Positions 24,144 to 35,988 of a stretch of DNA of 64,000 bases are shown here, piece by piece (the stretch's first letter is position 1; each line of letters starts with the position of its first letter). The DNA lies in NCBI GenBank assembly GCA_019973155.2, contig BPQB01000001.1, forward strand, positions 2,356,001 through 2,420,000, in the 5' to 3' direction. Under the pieces are notes generated by a model, which was given only the letters and a program-made list of their open reading frames with translations, searched no databases and was not told where the DNA came from. The stretch is from Phanerochaete sordida (taxonomy: Eukaryota; Basidiomycota; Agaricomycetes; Polyporales; Phanerochaetaceae). The translations under genes were made by a program, and so were the position numbers.

Positions 24144-26204
24144 ATGAGCGCACTCGCAGACGAGCTCTTGGCCGACCTCGAAGGCCTCTCCTCGGGCGAC
24201 GAAGACTACAAGGAGGAAGAACCCGAGCAAGAGCAGCAGCCCCAGGCTGGGCCAAGCAATGGTGTCAAGCGGAAGGCACCCACAGACTTGGAAGAGGACG
24301 AGGTCATGTCAGAGGGCGAGGAAGAAGAGGGAGGAGAGGACTCGCGCAAGGCTGTAGGAAGTTTGGTGCTTGAGGGGGGCATCAAACCTGCAGAAGAGCT
24401 AGATGCCGAGGAGGTACAGCGTATGGAACTAGGTGCAGTGGAGGACGTGCGCAAGGTTGCTAAGCTCTACGGGAGCAAGCGCATGAACGACATCTTGAAG
24501 GTGCGTAGAAATCACGCGCCTCGCGTCGAGCGCAAGCTGACACTGTCTGCAGGAGATCGACAAGTACCAGGCGAACCCAAGCACCCCAGAGCAGATGGCA
24601 CTTCCCACCCACTCAAATCCTGAATACCAAATTATCGTGCAGGCAAATAACCTTTCGGTCGACGTTGACAATGAGATCATGGTCGTACACAAGGTATGCC
24701 GCTGACAAGTTTCGCACTGCAAGCGTCTCATACCTCCCTACAGTTCATTAGAGACCACTATGCATCAAAGTTCCCTGAGCTAGAGCAGTTGGTACAGGAC
24801 CCGCCCATGTACATTCGCACCGTACGCGCTCTTGGAAATGCTGAGGCGAGTGCCATGTCACTTCAGCCGTACGTGTATGTAGCTGACTTGCTGGTGCACA
24901 CAGGACCCAACCAAGGTCAACCTCAACGCCATCCTCCCTGCTGCCATTGTTATGTCCGTCATGATCACTGCCACTACTACCACCGGTGAACCACTACCAG
25001 AAGCCGAGTGGGAAGCCGTTCAGCGTGCATGTGATCTCGCCGACAACCTTGAAGAGGTTCGGAAAAAGGTGCGGCGTCCTTGAATTGCCAGGCAAAGGTC
25101 ACTAATCATCGAGAATGCCCGCAGATTTTCATGTACGTGAGCTCGCGAATGAATATTCTTGCGCCCAACCTGTCAAATATCATCGGTACAACTACAGCCG
25201 CGAAGTTGCTTGGTGTTGCTGGTGGTCTGACTGGACTGGCTAAGATGCCGGCCTGCAATGTCCACGTAAGTTCTCCAATCTTTCGTGTACGCTGCTTCTC
25301 TGATCCCCCGCTAGCTGCTAGGAGCCCAGAAGAAGATCGCGGCCGGCTTCTCCACGACCACTCAGCGCCGGCATACGGGCTTCATTTACCAGTCCGAAAT
25401 CGTGCAGACCACGCCTCCAGAGTACCAACTCAAGGTCCAGCGGACGGTCGGCGCGAAATGCGCGCTTGCGGCACGTATGGATCTGGAGCGGCAACGGCGT
25501 GACGGTGCGTCTGGTCACCCCTCGAGCATCTGCTGAAGCTGACGCTGGGCGCAGGCTCCTACGGACTCGACCTGCGGGACAAGATCGAGAAGCACATCGA
25601 CCGCCTGGCCGCGCCGCCCCCGAGCAAGATCGTGAAGGCGCTGCCGATCCCGAACGACGGCCCGAAGAAGCGTCGCGGCGGAAAGAGGTGCGTCGTGCCG
25701 CCGTCCACGCGTGTGCCCGGCGCGAGCTCACGCGCCCCACGCGCAGGGCGCGCAAGGCGAAGGAGGCGTACGCGCAGACGGAGCTGCGCAAGCTGCAGAA
25801 CCGCATGGCGTTCGGCGAGGCCGAGCAGGAGGTCGGCGCGTTCGACCAGACGAAGGGCCTCGGCATGCTCGGCGCAGGCAAGGTCCGCGCGGGCGTCGGC
25901 GAGTCCAAGAGCCGCGGTGAGTTCCCGTGTTGCCACCCCAGCGCACGCCGCACGCACTGACGCACCCCCAGCGAAGCTCTCGAAGGCCAACAAGCTGCGC
26001 ACCGCCGCGCTCACGCGTGCCGCGCAGGCGGGCGGCACGCAGACGTCCGGCACCGCGACGTCGCTCACCGTCACGCCCGTGCAGGGCTTCGAGCTCACGA
26101 ACAAGTCGGCAGCGGCTGCGCGCGTGAACGAGGCCAACGACCGGTGGTTCGCAGGCGGCACGTTCTCGTTCATGGGGCAGAAGGGGGACCAGAAGCGCAC
26201 CTGA
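24144..26204 (+). CDS. PRP31: U4/U6 snRNP protein Prp31
   Basis: The acidic N-terminus ([20 protein letters not shown]) precedes the NOSIC/Nop domain: [48 protein letters not shown], then [41 protein letters not shown], and [12 protein letters not shown]. The C-terminal Prp31 region follows ([41 protein letters not shown]) and ends [15 protein letters not shown]. Prp31 binds the 15.5K/U4 5' stem-loop and bridges U4/U6 to U5 in the tri-snRNP. About ten exons; positions of joins follow GT-AG sites. Confidence 0.93.
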
Positions 26205-26424
26205 GCCTGGCTGCTTGCTGCGCTTTGTCTATGCTTCGGCAGAGCACGCAGTGTACGCGGGGTGAACACATGTATATGTGCTTTTTGATATATCCTGTCG
26301 ATGCAATGCCTGCCACATATGAACCCGAGCAACGCTCCCTAATCTTACACTACAACTAGCGATGAAAAATGACATAGAGTAACACAATGCGAGAAGATGC
26401 GAAGCAGAGAGAAAGAGAACGAAA

Positions 26425-27161
26425 CTAGGCACTGGGTGGGTGGGCAGTCGCCACTGTCTCGCCCGTCGCGGCGCTCTGCGAGACGTCGATGAAGCCGGCC
26501 TGCTTGGGGTTGTGGAGCTTGCTGCGCTTGGTGCGGTAGTCCTTGATTGCTGACCGGATGGCGTCCTCAGCAAGCACTGGAGCATTTAGTCAGTACATGT
26601 CGCAGCACACAAAGGTTTATCAGCACGTACTTGAGCAGTGCAGCTTCACGGGAGGCAGACACAGCTCCTTCGCGATCTCCGTGTTCTTGATCTTCTCGGC
26701 ATCCTCCAGCGACAGGCCCTTCACGCGCTCGGTCATATACGAGCTCGAAGCAATGGCGCTGCCACAGCCGAAGGTCTTGAACTTGACGTCCTGGATGATG
26801 CCGTTCTCGTCGACGCGGATTTGCAGTTTCATGACATCTCCGCAACTGTCCGAAAAGTCGTCAGCCGTGGCACAGGAGCGCGGCCTGGACTGCCGGGTAC
26901 TCACGCAGGCGCGCCGACGAGACCAGTGCCGACGTCGGGAGCGTTCTTAGGGAGGGAGCCGACCTGGAGGGCAAAGACAGGGGGTTATCAGATAACTTGG
27001 TTCTCGGTCTGTCCAGACTGGGCGGTCCTTACGTTTCTGGGCTGTTCGTAGTGCGAGATCACTTTCTCGTGGTAGCCGCGGGCGAGAACAGGGCGGAGCG
27101 TGACCCTGCTGGCGCGCGGGGCGGCGTTGAGCACGGTCTTTGAGAGTGCAGTGCGGAACAT
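26425..27161 (-). CDS. ISU1: mitochondrial iron-sulfur cluster assembly scaffold IscU/Isu1
   Basis: The presequence MFRTALSKTVLNAAPRASRV leads into GYHEKVISHYEQPRNVGSLP. The three cluster-ligand cysteines are all present, one per exon context: GAPACGDVMKLQI, KTFGCGSAIASSSY and PPVKLHCSMLAEDA. The LPPVK motif recognised by the Hsp70 chaperone is intact. Isu1 receives sulfur from Nfs1 and iron in the matrix and passes [2Fe-2S] clusters on. The C-terminal extension after RTKRSKLHNPKQ is somewhat longer than usual. Several introns are present. Confidence 0.93.
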
Positions 27162-27869
27162 GGTGTGGTAGAGCGTGGTGGTCGTTCGTGGGCAGAGTGT
27201 GCGCGGAGTGCCGCACCCATTATCTCACCTCTCGGCTCGGAGTTCGAAATCGCTTCACGTGATGCACCACAGGGTTTATCTGATAAGCCGCGCGGAGTAA
27301 CGACCGCTGCCGTCGGAAAAGGCAGCTGTCGTCGTTCGTCTCGCTGGCGCTGCGCGACTCGACGGCCCCTGCTCGCCAGCAGCATCACGAGTCGACGTGT
27401 GGCGGACCGCGACGTCGCTCGGAACCTTGGAAGCACCTCCATCTGGCTACTCGTATCCGATAAGAATAGCATTCAGTGTTCCGTGCGCGCTTCCCACGTA
27501 GTATTGAGGACGTGTGGCAACAACGCACTCCAGAGAACCCCGTAGGATTTTGAAGAAGTCGCTGCGGGACTCACCTCCGCTTCAACACTGTGTCGAAGCT
27601 GAAATTGACTGGAGCGACTTACCGGGGTAAGAGTCGAGGTGCGTCGGCCGTGAGGGCCGCGGAAGCGGAGCGTCGACTTGGTGATGAACGCGAGCCACGT
27701 GAAATTACATAAGCAACTGCGTCACCAGGACTCGAGGATGCCCAACACGGAAGCGTCCGTAACACTGCACACGCCCCGCTGGCCGCTGAAGTCGCGTTGC
27801 ACGCGCCCTGCATACATCCTCAGCAATATCTCTCTGCACTTCCTCCCTGCGAAACACCCACGCCCCGCG
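27162..27869. other. divergent intergenic region, ISU1 and GPC1
   Basis: About 0.7 kb between two divergent start codons. No supportable gene; it should hold both promoters. Confidence 0.5.
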
Positions 27870-29755
27870 ATGTCGGCGACGACGGAGGATCACGCCTCCC
27901 AGCCACCGCTGTTGAAATCAGAGTCCGGCACTCCCAACGGCAGCGGCTCAAGCAACGGCTTTGGGAACGGTTATTTCTCCATCCCCTTTGAACGCTTTGT
28001 CAAGGACGAGCTGTCCGATTTTGCGAGTGGCTTCACCCTTCTCGGTGCGTTTCGTCCTGCTCTCATCAGCAACCATGTACTTACTCGCCACAGACACCAT
28101 GGAGACCTACTTCGACTCGCGTCTCGACCTGCTCCAACGCAACCTCGCGAAACAAAGCGATCGCCTCAAATTGAAGGCTGACCAGGCCTTCCAAGGCCTG
28201 CGCAAACCCATCTTCAAGCAAATGAAGTCGGCATCGGGCGAGGTCCTCACGGACAATTTTGAACGCGAGATGCAGAAGTTCAAGTTGAAGGCGCGTCCAT
28301 GTGCCACCAAAATTGTATCGTGGCCACTAACACTGGTCTCTCCATAGGTCTCGCAACGGATGACCTCCTTGACCGCGTCATGGCAAACTGCAAAGATTGT
28401 CCGGACCCGCGAGAAGATCTCGTTCTTCCTCAGTGTCATGTCCCTTGTCGGGACTGCGCTGATGTTGGCGGCCTGCCCCCAGTTTGTACTCATTTCGCGC
28501 CCATTTTGCGACTGCTAACCCCGATGCAGGTACATTCATATCGCATATACCCTTGGTGCCTGCACCCTGCTTCCCGTGCGCGCATACCTCTACAAGAAGC
28601 GGTCCTGGCACTACTTCCTCTTCGACCTCTGCTACTACTGCAACATCCTTGATCTCATCTACATTTGGTTCCTTCCTTCTAGCCCTGCCATGTTCCTCGC
28701 ATGTTACTGCCTCTCGCACGGATCGCTCGCGAGCGCAGTTATCACGTGGCGAAACAGTCTCGTGTTCCACGACATGGACAAGGTCACCTCACTGTTCATA
28801 CACATCTACCCGCCTTTGACCTTTACTGTAATCCGGTATGTCTTCGCGCTCTCATATCTGGCCATTTTGCTGACCTTTATCAGTCATTATTACCCCGGTG
28901 CTGCGAAGCGCTTCCCTGCGCTGAAGGAGCTTCCCCATATGCAACCCTTCCGTGCTCTTCTGCTGAGCTCTATTATCTGTAAGCCTGCTATAGCTCCCGC
29001 AAATACGTATGCTGACGTCCTCCTAGATCTCATCTGGCAGCTACTCTACTGGAAGGTGAGCCGCACGGAGCTTTGCCGACATTACATGCGATCTCACTCT
29101 GTGGCGTAGTTTGTGCTCATCAACCGTCGCAAGAAGATTGAGTCAGGACAGCGCACGACGTCCTTCTCGTGGCTGTTGAACGACAAGCGGGGCGTGATCG
29201 GACGCGCGCTGTCGTCTTTTCCTCCCCAGTACCGCGAGGTGGCCTTCATGTTTGGCCAGTTTAGTACGTGTGGGATTACCTCCGCAGTACCTCGTTGACT
29301 TACGCTTTTGTCAGTGTACGCCGTCCTCACGGAGCTTCCCGCCCTCTTCCTACTTTACGACAGTCCATTGCTGAGCAGTGTTTACATGCTCTTCATCTTC
29401 GGGGTCAGTGTATGGAACGGTGGCGGCTTCTACATCGAAGTCTTTGGCAGAAAGTGCGTGACCGTCTTACCAACGACGCTAGCACAGGAACTGACCAACA
29501 CGTCATAGGTTCGAGAAGGAGTTGGAAGCTCTGCGGAAGGAACTCGCGGAGGCCACGTCGCGGTCTGAGCGGTCAAGCCCCTCGTTTGGCCCCCAGAGCG
29601 ATGACGAGCTGTTGACCGTCGCAGGCTCCCCGGCGTTGTCTGCTAAGGGCCTAGCAGGAGAGTCACCGACCGTCAGCAATGTCGAGCTCCCGCTGGAGAC
29701 CATCCCCATGATGGCTCCTGCTCCTGACTCTGACGAATCTCGCAAAGACCGGTAG
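27870..29755 (+). CDS. GPC1: glycerophosphocholine acyltransferase GPC1 (DUF2838 family)
   Basis: The N-terminus is soluble (MSATTEDHASQPPLLKSESG). Coiled-coil-like helices follow (LDLLQRNLAKQSDRLKLKAD), then a polytopic membrane domain: ISFFLSVMSLVGTALMLAACP, YIHIAYTLGACTLLPVRAYL, the family-diagnostic KKRSWHYFLFDLCYYCNILDL, CYCLSHGSLASAVITWRNSL, HIYPPLTFTVIRHYYP, and GVSVWNGGGFYIEVFGRKFEKE. Members of this family acylate glycerophosphocholine to lysophosphatidylcholine. The C-terminal tail is Ser/Pro-rich and cytosolic. It sits about 8 kb from the ALE1 homologue on the same strand, which catalyses the next acylation. Confidence 0.9.
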
Positions 29756-30507
29756 CGCTTCCACTACAAGCCATGCATCTCGGATACCATACGTCACGGA
29801 TTTATTCACGACCTCGCTCACGCCCTGTTTCTATAGTACATGTAAGTTAGATCTTTAGTGGCCCTAGCCTGTAGATTATGTCACCACTGTTGTAGCACAT
29901 GTTCGTCTTCTTCGCCTTCTCTGTCCCTCGACTTTCTGGAGCCTTGGATTATACACCGCTATCGATGTTTATCTCCGTTAATCGAGCCTACTCGTCACAT
30001 TTATAAGGCTGCTCGTGACTTTGGAGGCCGTTGTCAGCGACGTCGTCGTGCTGTAGCGCGGGAGTCAGTGACCGCGGGCAGGGCCCGACCCGGAGGATGG
30101 ACACTATTTCCTGCTTCCGGGATGCTTGGCGCGCCTCCGCCCGCCGTCTGGTTCCTTGGCCCGGACTGACTCGACGCCCCTGCGCCCACCCCGCCTGCTT
30201 CGCGATGAAATGCAGCAAATTTTCTGTGCGGCGGTGCCCCAGAACTCCTCGCGAATTTGCATCATCGCGTCCTCGCGTCGAGTGCGACTGACAAAGCGTC
30301 ATGCGTGCCCTCGCGCGCAATCGATGTTTCCGTGCACCTGAGCGTCCGGGCCGTCGTCGCGCGCAGACTATATAAGAGGGCCGCCGCCCTCACAGGCTCG
30401 TCTCCCCCACCCTCCAGCACCCCCGCCCCCTCCATCTACACACCAGTGAGTGCTACGCTGCCCCCCTCGTTGCGCTCGTCGCTCAGCACCGCGCACCGCA
30501 GATCGCA
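29756..30507. other. intergenic region upstream of the oxidoreductase
   Basis: No gene seen. The right end carries a TATA box and a CCCCC/CACC-rich leader before the ATG at 30508. Confidence 0.5.
30369..30376 (+). promoter_or_regulatory. TATA box of the Gfo/Idh/MocA gene
   Basis: ACTATATAAGAGG lies about 130 bp before the start codon and is followed by pyrimidine-rich leader sequence. Confidence 0.6.
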
Positions 30508-31818
30508 ATGAGCGGACCGATCAAGACTGCCGTGCTCGGCGTGGGCCTCTCGGGCCTGACGTTCCACGTCCCCTTCGTGCTCGCGCTGCCCGAGCTCTTC
30601 ACGCTGCACGCCGTGCTCGAGCGCAGCCCCGCAGGCCCCGGCGGCCGCCTCCAGGCGCGCTTCGGCGAGGCCGCCGCGCGCGGCGTCGCGATCTACAACA
30701 CCCTCGACCAGGTCCTCGCCGACCCGCAGGTCGAGCTCGTCATCATCGGCACCCCGAGCGAGACGCACTACGAGTTCGCGAAGCGCACGCTCGAGGCGGG
30801 CAAGCACGGTGCGTACGCCGCCGCTGCGCCCGGACGCGCGCTGACCCCCGCGCAGTGCTCGTCGACAAGCCCGTGACGGCGACGTCCGCGCAGGCGCACG
30901 AGCTCGACGCGCTCGCGAAGGCGCGCGGGCTCGTGCTGTACCCGTACCAGAACCGGCGGTGGGACTCGGACTTCCTCGCCCTGCAGGCGCTCCTCGCGCT
31001 GCCCGCGGGCGACGCCCGCTCGCTCGGCACGCTCTGGGAGTTCGAGTCGCGCTTCGACCGCTTCCGCACCGCGCTCAAGGGCACGTGGAAGGACGAGCCG
31101 CGGCCCGCGAACGGGCTCACGTACGACCTCGCCGCGCACACGCTCGACCAGGCCCTCGTGCTCTTCGGGCGCCCGCTCAGCGTCACCGCGCGCGTCGAGA
31201 ACATCCGCGGGCTCGGGCACCCCGACGTCGACGACAACGTGCGCGCCCCGCCTCTGCGTGTCCCGCGCCGCCGCTGACCCCGCTGCAGTTCACGATCACG
31301 CTCCGCTACCCGCCGCGCCCCGCGCCCGCGGGCGCGCTGCAGCCGACGTCCTTCACGGTCATCCTGCGCGGCTCGATCCTCTCCGTGCGCGCGCCGCAGG
31401 TGCGCTACGTCGTGCGCGGCACGCAGGGCACGTACACCAAGTTCGGCGTCGACGTGCAGGAGGACCAGCTGCGCGTGATCGGCGCGCCCGAGGAGATCTT
31501 CACCGCGCCCGCCTACGGCCAGGAGCCGGAGGAGCTCTTCGGCACGCTCGAGAACCAGCGCGGCGACGATGTCGTGCGCTCCATGTGAGTACCTAGTGTC
31601 GCGTTCATGGAGTCTGTGCTGACATTCCATCGTGCAGCTGGCCGTCCAGCCAGAAGGGCGACTATGCGGGTCTCTTCCGCGATGTTGCACGCGCGATCCG
31701 CGAGAAGGCCCCTCAGGCAGTCAAGTTCGAGCAGTCGGCTGAGGTCATTGAGATGATCGAGCTCGCGCTCCAGAGTTCGAAGGAGGGCCGTACTATCCCG
31801 GTTCCTCCCAGGGCATAG
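30508..31818 (+). CDS. Gfo/Idh/MocA-family NAD(P)-dependent oxidoreductase
   Basis: Four exons are joined. Residues 1-120 form the Rossmann fold (IKTAVLGVGLSGLTFHVPFV and ELVIIGTPSETHYEFAKRTLEAGKH). The conserved EKP-type motif appears as VLVDKPVTAT with Asp in place of Glu but the catalytic Lys kept. Further motifs are YPYQNRRWDSDFLA and DLAAHTLDQALVLFGRP, the latter holding the active-site His. The C-terminal sheet domain has GTQGTYTKFGVDVQEDQL. The protein is about 365 residues, normal for the family. Substrate cannot be told; fungal relatives act on sugars, inositols and related polyols. Confidence 0.85.
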
Positions 31819-31895
31819 ATAGAGCAAAATGGGAATCACATCCAATGTAACAGTAGGATCACAAGGCAGCTTGGTTTCTCGTATCGTGGAGATGA

Positions 31896-33291
31896 TCATC
31901 GCCGCTTGTACTCGCAAGGCTTCAGCACGCTTCCACGTTCTATGAGCTTGCTCCACTCCTTCTCGCTCTTCTCTTTTCTCTGCACTTTTGAGAACTCGAA
32001 GAGGGTGAAATGGGTATTGCTGTCGTCCTGTGAAATTTAATGAGCATGGCAGAGATTGTTATTGTGCGCTCGTACTCACCTTCGACTTGAGCCGGAAGCC
32101 GACCGACGAGACCAGCGAGACGAACGCCTCCACCTCCGTAAACCGGCTGGCGACCTCAGCAATCTTCAGCTCACCACTACAGTCCGCGAATGAGCAAGAA
32201 CACACGGCGAGGCACGAAAATCGGGCTTACCCCGTCCTGAGTATCCTCCACGCCTCCCTGATGCACCCAACCCAGTTCACACTCATCAGGCTCAGCGCAC
32301 ACACGACGACGTCGACGACCTGCGCGTCGTCGGCGCCCTCCGCCTCCGAGCCGGGCAGCGGTATCCGCGTGCAGGTGTCCGCCGCGACGACGTACGCGCC
32401 GTCGGACACGAGGTCGAAGGAGAGGACGGTGTAGCCTCGAGGCACGAGCTCCTTCGCGAGCGCGGCGTCGCCGCAGCCGAGGTCTGCGACGACCGTCTTC
32501 GCGGGGTATTGCGAGAGCACGGAGATGTAGTGCGCGACGGGGTTTTTGGGCCAGGACTGCACCTGGTGGCGGAAGCCTGTGTGGTACTGTGGAGCGGTAA
32601 GACGCGCATACAGGCTGCCTGGTTGGTCGTACGTACCTCGTCGAAGACAGAGGGGTTCTCGCGCATCATCTGGTGAGCGTGTTCGCTGTCAGACTTGTAC
32701 AGCGTCTCGTTTATCCACCTGACAGTACATTAGTGGTCTGGCGAGCTGGATGAGCCTGGGGGCTCACCTAAAGCGTGCGCCGTCGAGACTGTGCTTCATA
32801 TTTGCCTGAAGGGCCGTGAGACCCTTCTCTGCGCTCGCATTCTTCCCCTTCTGAGCAGGCTTCGGCGTAGGTGCAGGGTCAGGAGCGGGGCTAGAAGCCT
32901 TCGTCTCCTGCTGCTGTGCCTGCTTGCCCTTGTTCTTCTTGTTCTTCTTGGACCCTCCCGCGACCGGCGGCGCAGGCCTGCTCTCGTCTTTGCGCTCCTG
33001 CGCCTTCCCCTTCTTCTGCTGCGCTTGCGCCCCGTTCGGCTCGCGTTTCGGAGCAGGAGGTGCCTGCGCTTTGCGCTTCTCCTTGTCCTTCTTCGCCTTT
33101 TTCTTCGCCTGCTGTCCCTCGCCCTCGCCGAGCTTCGCGAGGAGCTTCTCTACGTTGACGGCCGCGGCATGTATTTTCTCGTCCGGCTTCGCCTCGGACT
33201 CGTGTGCGGGTCGTTTGCGCTTCCTGGAGTTGGAGCCTGAGGGCACTGGTGCTGTGGGCACTGACCAGCCTGGGACTTCGAAGAGAGCCAT
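31896..33291 (-). CDS. RRP8: 25S rRNA adenine-N1 methyltransferase Rrp8
   Basis: I start at 33291 (MALFEVPGWSVP), which resembles Rrp8 N-termini; an upstream in-frame ATG at 33372 is less likely. A long lysine-rich low-complexity arm follows, with repeated KKKAKKDKEKRK and KKNKKNKGKQ, suited to nucleolar targeting. The Rossmann methyltransferase domain comes next: ARFRWINETLYKSDSEHAHQ, TVVADLGCGDAALAKEL (SAM site), VVVCALSLMSVNWVGCIREA, then GELKIAEVASRF and THFTLFEFSKVQR. The predicted substrate is m1A of helix 25.1 in 25S rRNA. It is followed upstream by DBP8, another ribosome-biogenesis gene, on the same strand. Confidence 0.9.
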
Positions 33292-33570
33292 AGAGCACGG
33301 AGCCGCGAGGGTCAAGAGCAAGTTATTTCCGGCGATAACTTTGTTCACCGGGAGTACCGTCGATCTCGACATTTAGGCGCCCATCTAGAGGTGAAGTCGT
33401 GCAGAATTGCGACCTCGACGAATGCCGCGAGAGTACGCATCCTGTTGCAACCAATACGGCCTTGAGCATCAAGGCCGGAACGAGTGGGTCATAGTACACT
33501 CATAGCTTGGAGCGCATTCGCTCGCGAAATGGGATTGACAAAGACCCAAGACATGAGGATACGCTAGAAA

Positions 33571-35608
33571 TTACGCTCTCGCAGTGTCGCGCGCCTTCCT
33601 CTTCGCGCTTTTAATCTTGTAAATCTCTTCCCGCTTCCCAAAGTCCGAGTCGTGGAGCTCCATATTTGCGAGCCGCTTCGCAGTCGAGACCGCATTGAGA
33701 TGCTCCAGGACCTTGCCCTCCGGCATCTGCATCTCCTCGAGCTTGGTTTCTAACCCAAAGCATAAGCCTCGCTCCCATGAACGAAGGTAGTGAGCACTTA
33801 CTGATACGCTCCTCGATCTTCAGCACCTTCTCCTCATCATGCTCCGTGACAAAGCTGACCGCGACACCTCCGCGGCCAGCACGCGCTGTACGACCGACGC
33901 GGTGCGTGTACTCCTCGGGCGCGCCGGGCATGTCCCAGTTGATGACCATCGCGACGTCCGCGATATCAAGACCACGCGCGCCGACGTCCGTCGAGACGAG
34001 CACCGGCACGACGCTCGAGCGGAATAGCCCCAGCGACGCGAGCCGCTCGCGCTGCGTCAGCCGCGAGTGCAGCGCCGTACTTCGGATGCGTAGCTCCTGC
34101 AGCATGTGCGTCAGGTACGCCGCTGTCCGCGGCCGCGCGCAGAAGATGACCGTCGGTGGCGGCTGTACGATCTCCTCCTCGTCGTCCACAGCCGATTTCT
34201 TTGGCTTCTTCGCAGGCTTGGCTGACTTTCCTCCCTTCGCGCCCTTCGCGCCCTTCTTGCCTTTTACCGGCTCTGGGGGTGCGCGACGCAAGTGATGGGT
34301 AGACTCCGGTGGGAAGCGAAGCAGATAGTAGAGGTAGGCTTCGCGAACATGTGATGGTACGAGTATGTAGAACTGCTTCAGTGTTGCGACAGTCTCCACA
34401 CTACATCAATGCTCAGTATCTGTCCAAAGAAGTCATGGGCGATAAACATACGTCTCAGTCATCCGATGGACGAATGGCTTCTGCTTGCCAGGCTTCGGTG
34501 GTGCGTCCGCGATAGACTCTATAGAAGGTGTCCATGTCGCAGTGAACAGACAGGTTTGCCTCTCCTTGGGGATAGCCTCGAACAGGTACGACAGCTCGGG
34601 AGCAAAGGTAGGCGTGAGCAGTCGGTCGGCTTCATCGAGGACGAGGAACTTGACGCGGGATAGGTCCCACTCTCCGTTATTACTGCGAAGGAGGTCGACG
34701 ATGCGGCCGGGTGTCGCGACCACGATGTGTGGGCGGTTGCTGAGCTCGATCGCTTGCGCAATGATGTCCATACCGCCGACTACGACTGCAGTACGGATGT
34801 TGAACGCTGCGCCAAGGACTGCGAACTGTTCGGAGATCTGGAAAGCGAGTTCTCTGGAGCGCAAGTCAGCGAGCTTCCGATGTTACAGGGATACTGAGGA
34901 CGCACCGCGTGGGTGTCAGCACCAGGGCAAAGATACCGTAGGGGTCTACGGACAGCCTTTGGAGAATAGGTAGCGCAAAGGCGATGGTCTTTCCTGAGCC
35001 AGTCTTCGCATTGCCTATGCAATCCCTACCTTGCATATGAGCCATGTCAGCTGAAGATCACGAAATAGTTCGCGTGTATACTCGCCTTGCAAAAGAGGGG
35101 GTATACATGCCGCTTGGATTTCCGTTGGAGCTTTGATGGTCATCTTGTTCAGTGCTGCAAGCAGCGTGGAGGAGATACCCATGGCGGTGAAGGAAGTAGG
35201 TTGACTAGCGGGGGCCGTCAATGGCTTCCGAGGGACGACGAGAGATGTTCGTGGGACTATTGATATGCGTGAAGACGAGGGGTCTTCTTCTTCAGGATGT
35301 GTTGCTATTGGCGGCCGAGCCTCTACTTCCGAATCCGACTCTGAGCCCTGCTCGCTGCCAGACCCCTCGTCTTCGCCCTCGGAGTTGTCGCCTCTACTGT
35401 CAGAGCCTGCTGCACTATCCTCCTCGTCCGCTGCACTAGCATCACCCTCGTCACTTCGCCTTCTCCCATGCCGCGCCGGAAGGTCTAACCCATCGTCTGA
35501 GTCGTCTGAGTCGAAGACAAGCTCCTCCTTGCGTCGTTTGCGCGAAGGCCCGTCCTCTTGCATGCGCATCAAGTCATCTAGCGTGAGTTCTTTCCGTTTG
35601 CTCGTCAT
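33571..35608 (-). CDS. DBP8: DEAD-box ATP-dependent RNA helicase Dbp8 (DDX49 type)
   Basis: The N-terminal 130 residues are acidic/serine-rich with a [16 protein letters not shown] stretch. The helicase core has Q motif [16 protein letters not shown], motif [33 protein letters not shown], motif [10 protein letters not shown], motif III as FTATW (Dbp8-like TAT rather than SAT), then [31 protein letters not shown] and [13 protein letters not shown]. An unusual Lys/Ala-rich insert ([20 protein letters not shown]) interrupts the C-terminal RecA lobe before the IFCARPRT strand. The protein ends [15 protein letters not shown]. Dbp8 works in 40S subunit assembly in the nucleolus. Confidence 0.88.
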
Positions 35609-35988
35609 ATCAGCAGACGCAAAGAGAAGAGGGAAGACCAGGTTCCGCGGAAATGACGGGAGGAGAAAGAGTGTGTCCCTAGACGCCCATAAAAATCCTG
35701 ATCGCATGCGCGAAGACGCCGAGGGAGGTTCGAGCCTGTGGCGTGTCAAAGTGGGCAAAATAATCGTATTCAAAGTAAGACCGACACTTGAGGGGTATAA
35801 GAAATATACAGCAGAGTGCCAGTACATACATAAATACAGGCGTACTTATAGTACAGAGGAGTGATGAAGGTAGAGTGGGCCTGCCACTCAGCCATCTCGG
35901 AGGCTGTGGCGTCAACAGGGAACAGTGAATGCGAGGGAGAACAAACAGGCGGTAGAGAAAGGGGAGCAAAGGAAAGACGGCGGAATAT
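35609..35988. other. intergenic region between DBP8 and the HMG-box gene
   Basis: Promoter of DBP8 and 3' end of the HMG-box gene. Contains no gene I can support. Confidence 0.5.

Noticed and set aside
30743..31690. 315-residue minus-strand ORF
   Set aside because: Antisense shadow of the Gfo/Idh/MocA gene; Arg-rich as expected of antisense GC3-rich codons.
33292..33372. 27-residue N-terminal extension of Rrp8 from the ATG at 33372
   Set aside because: MALFEVPGW matches family N-termini better, and the extension shows no family feature.
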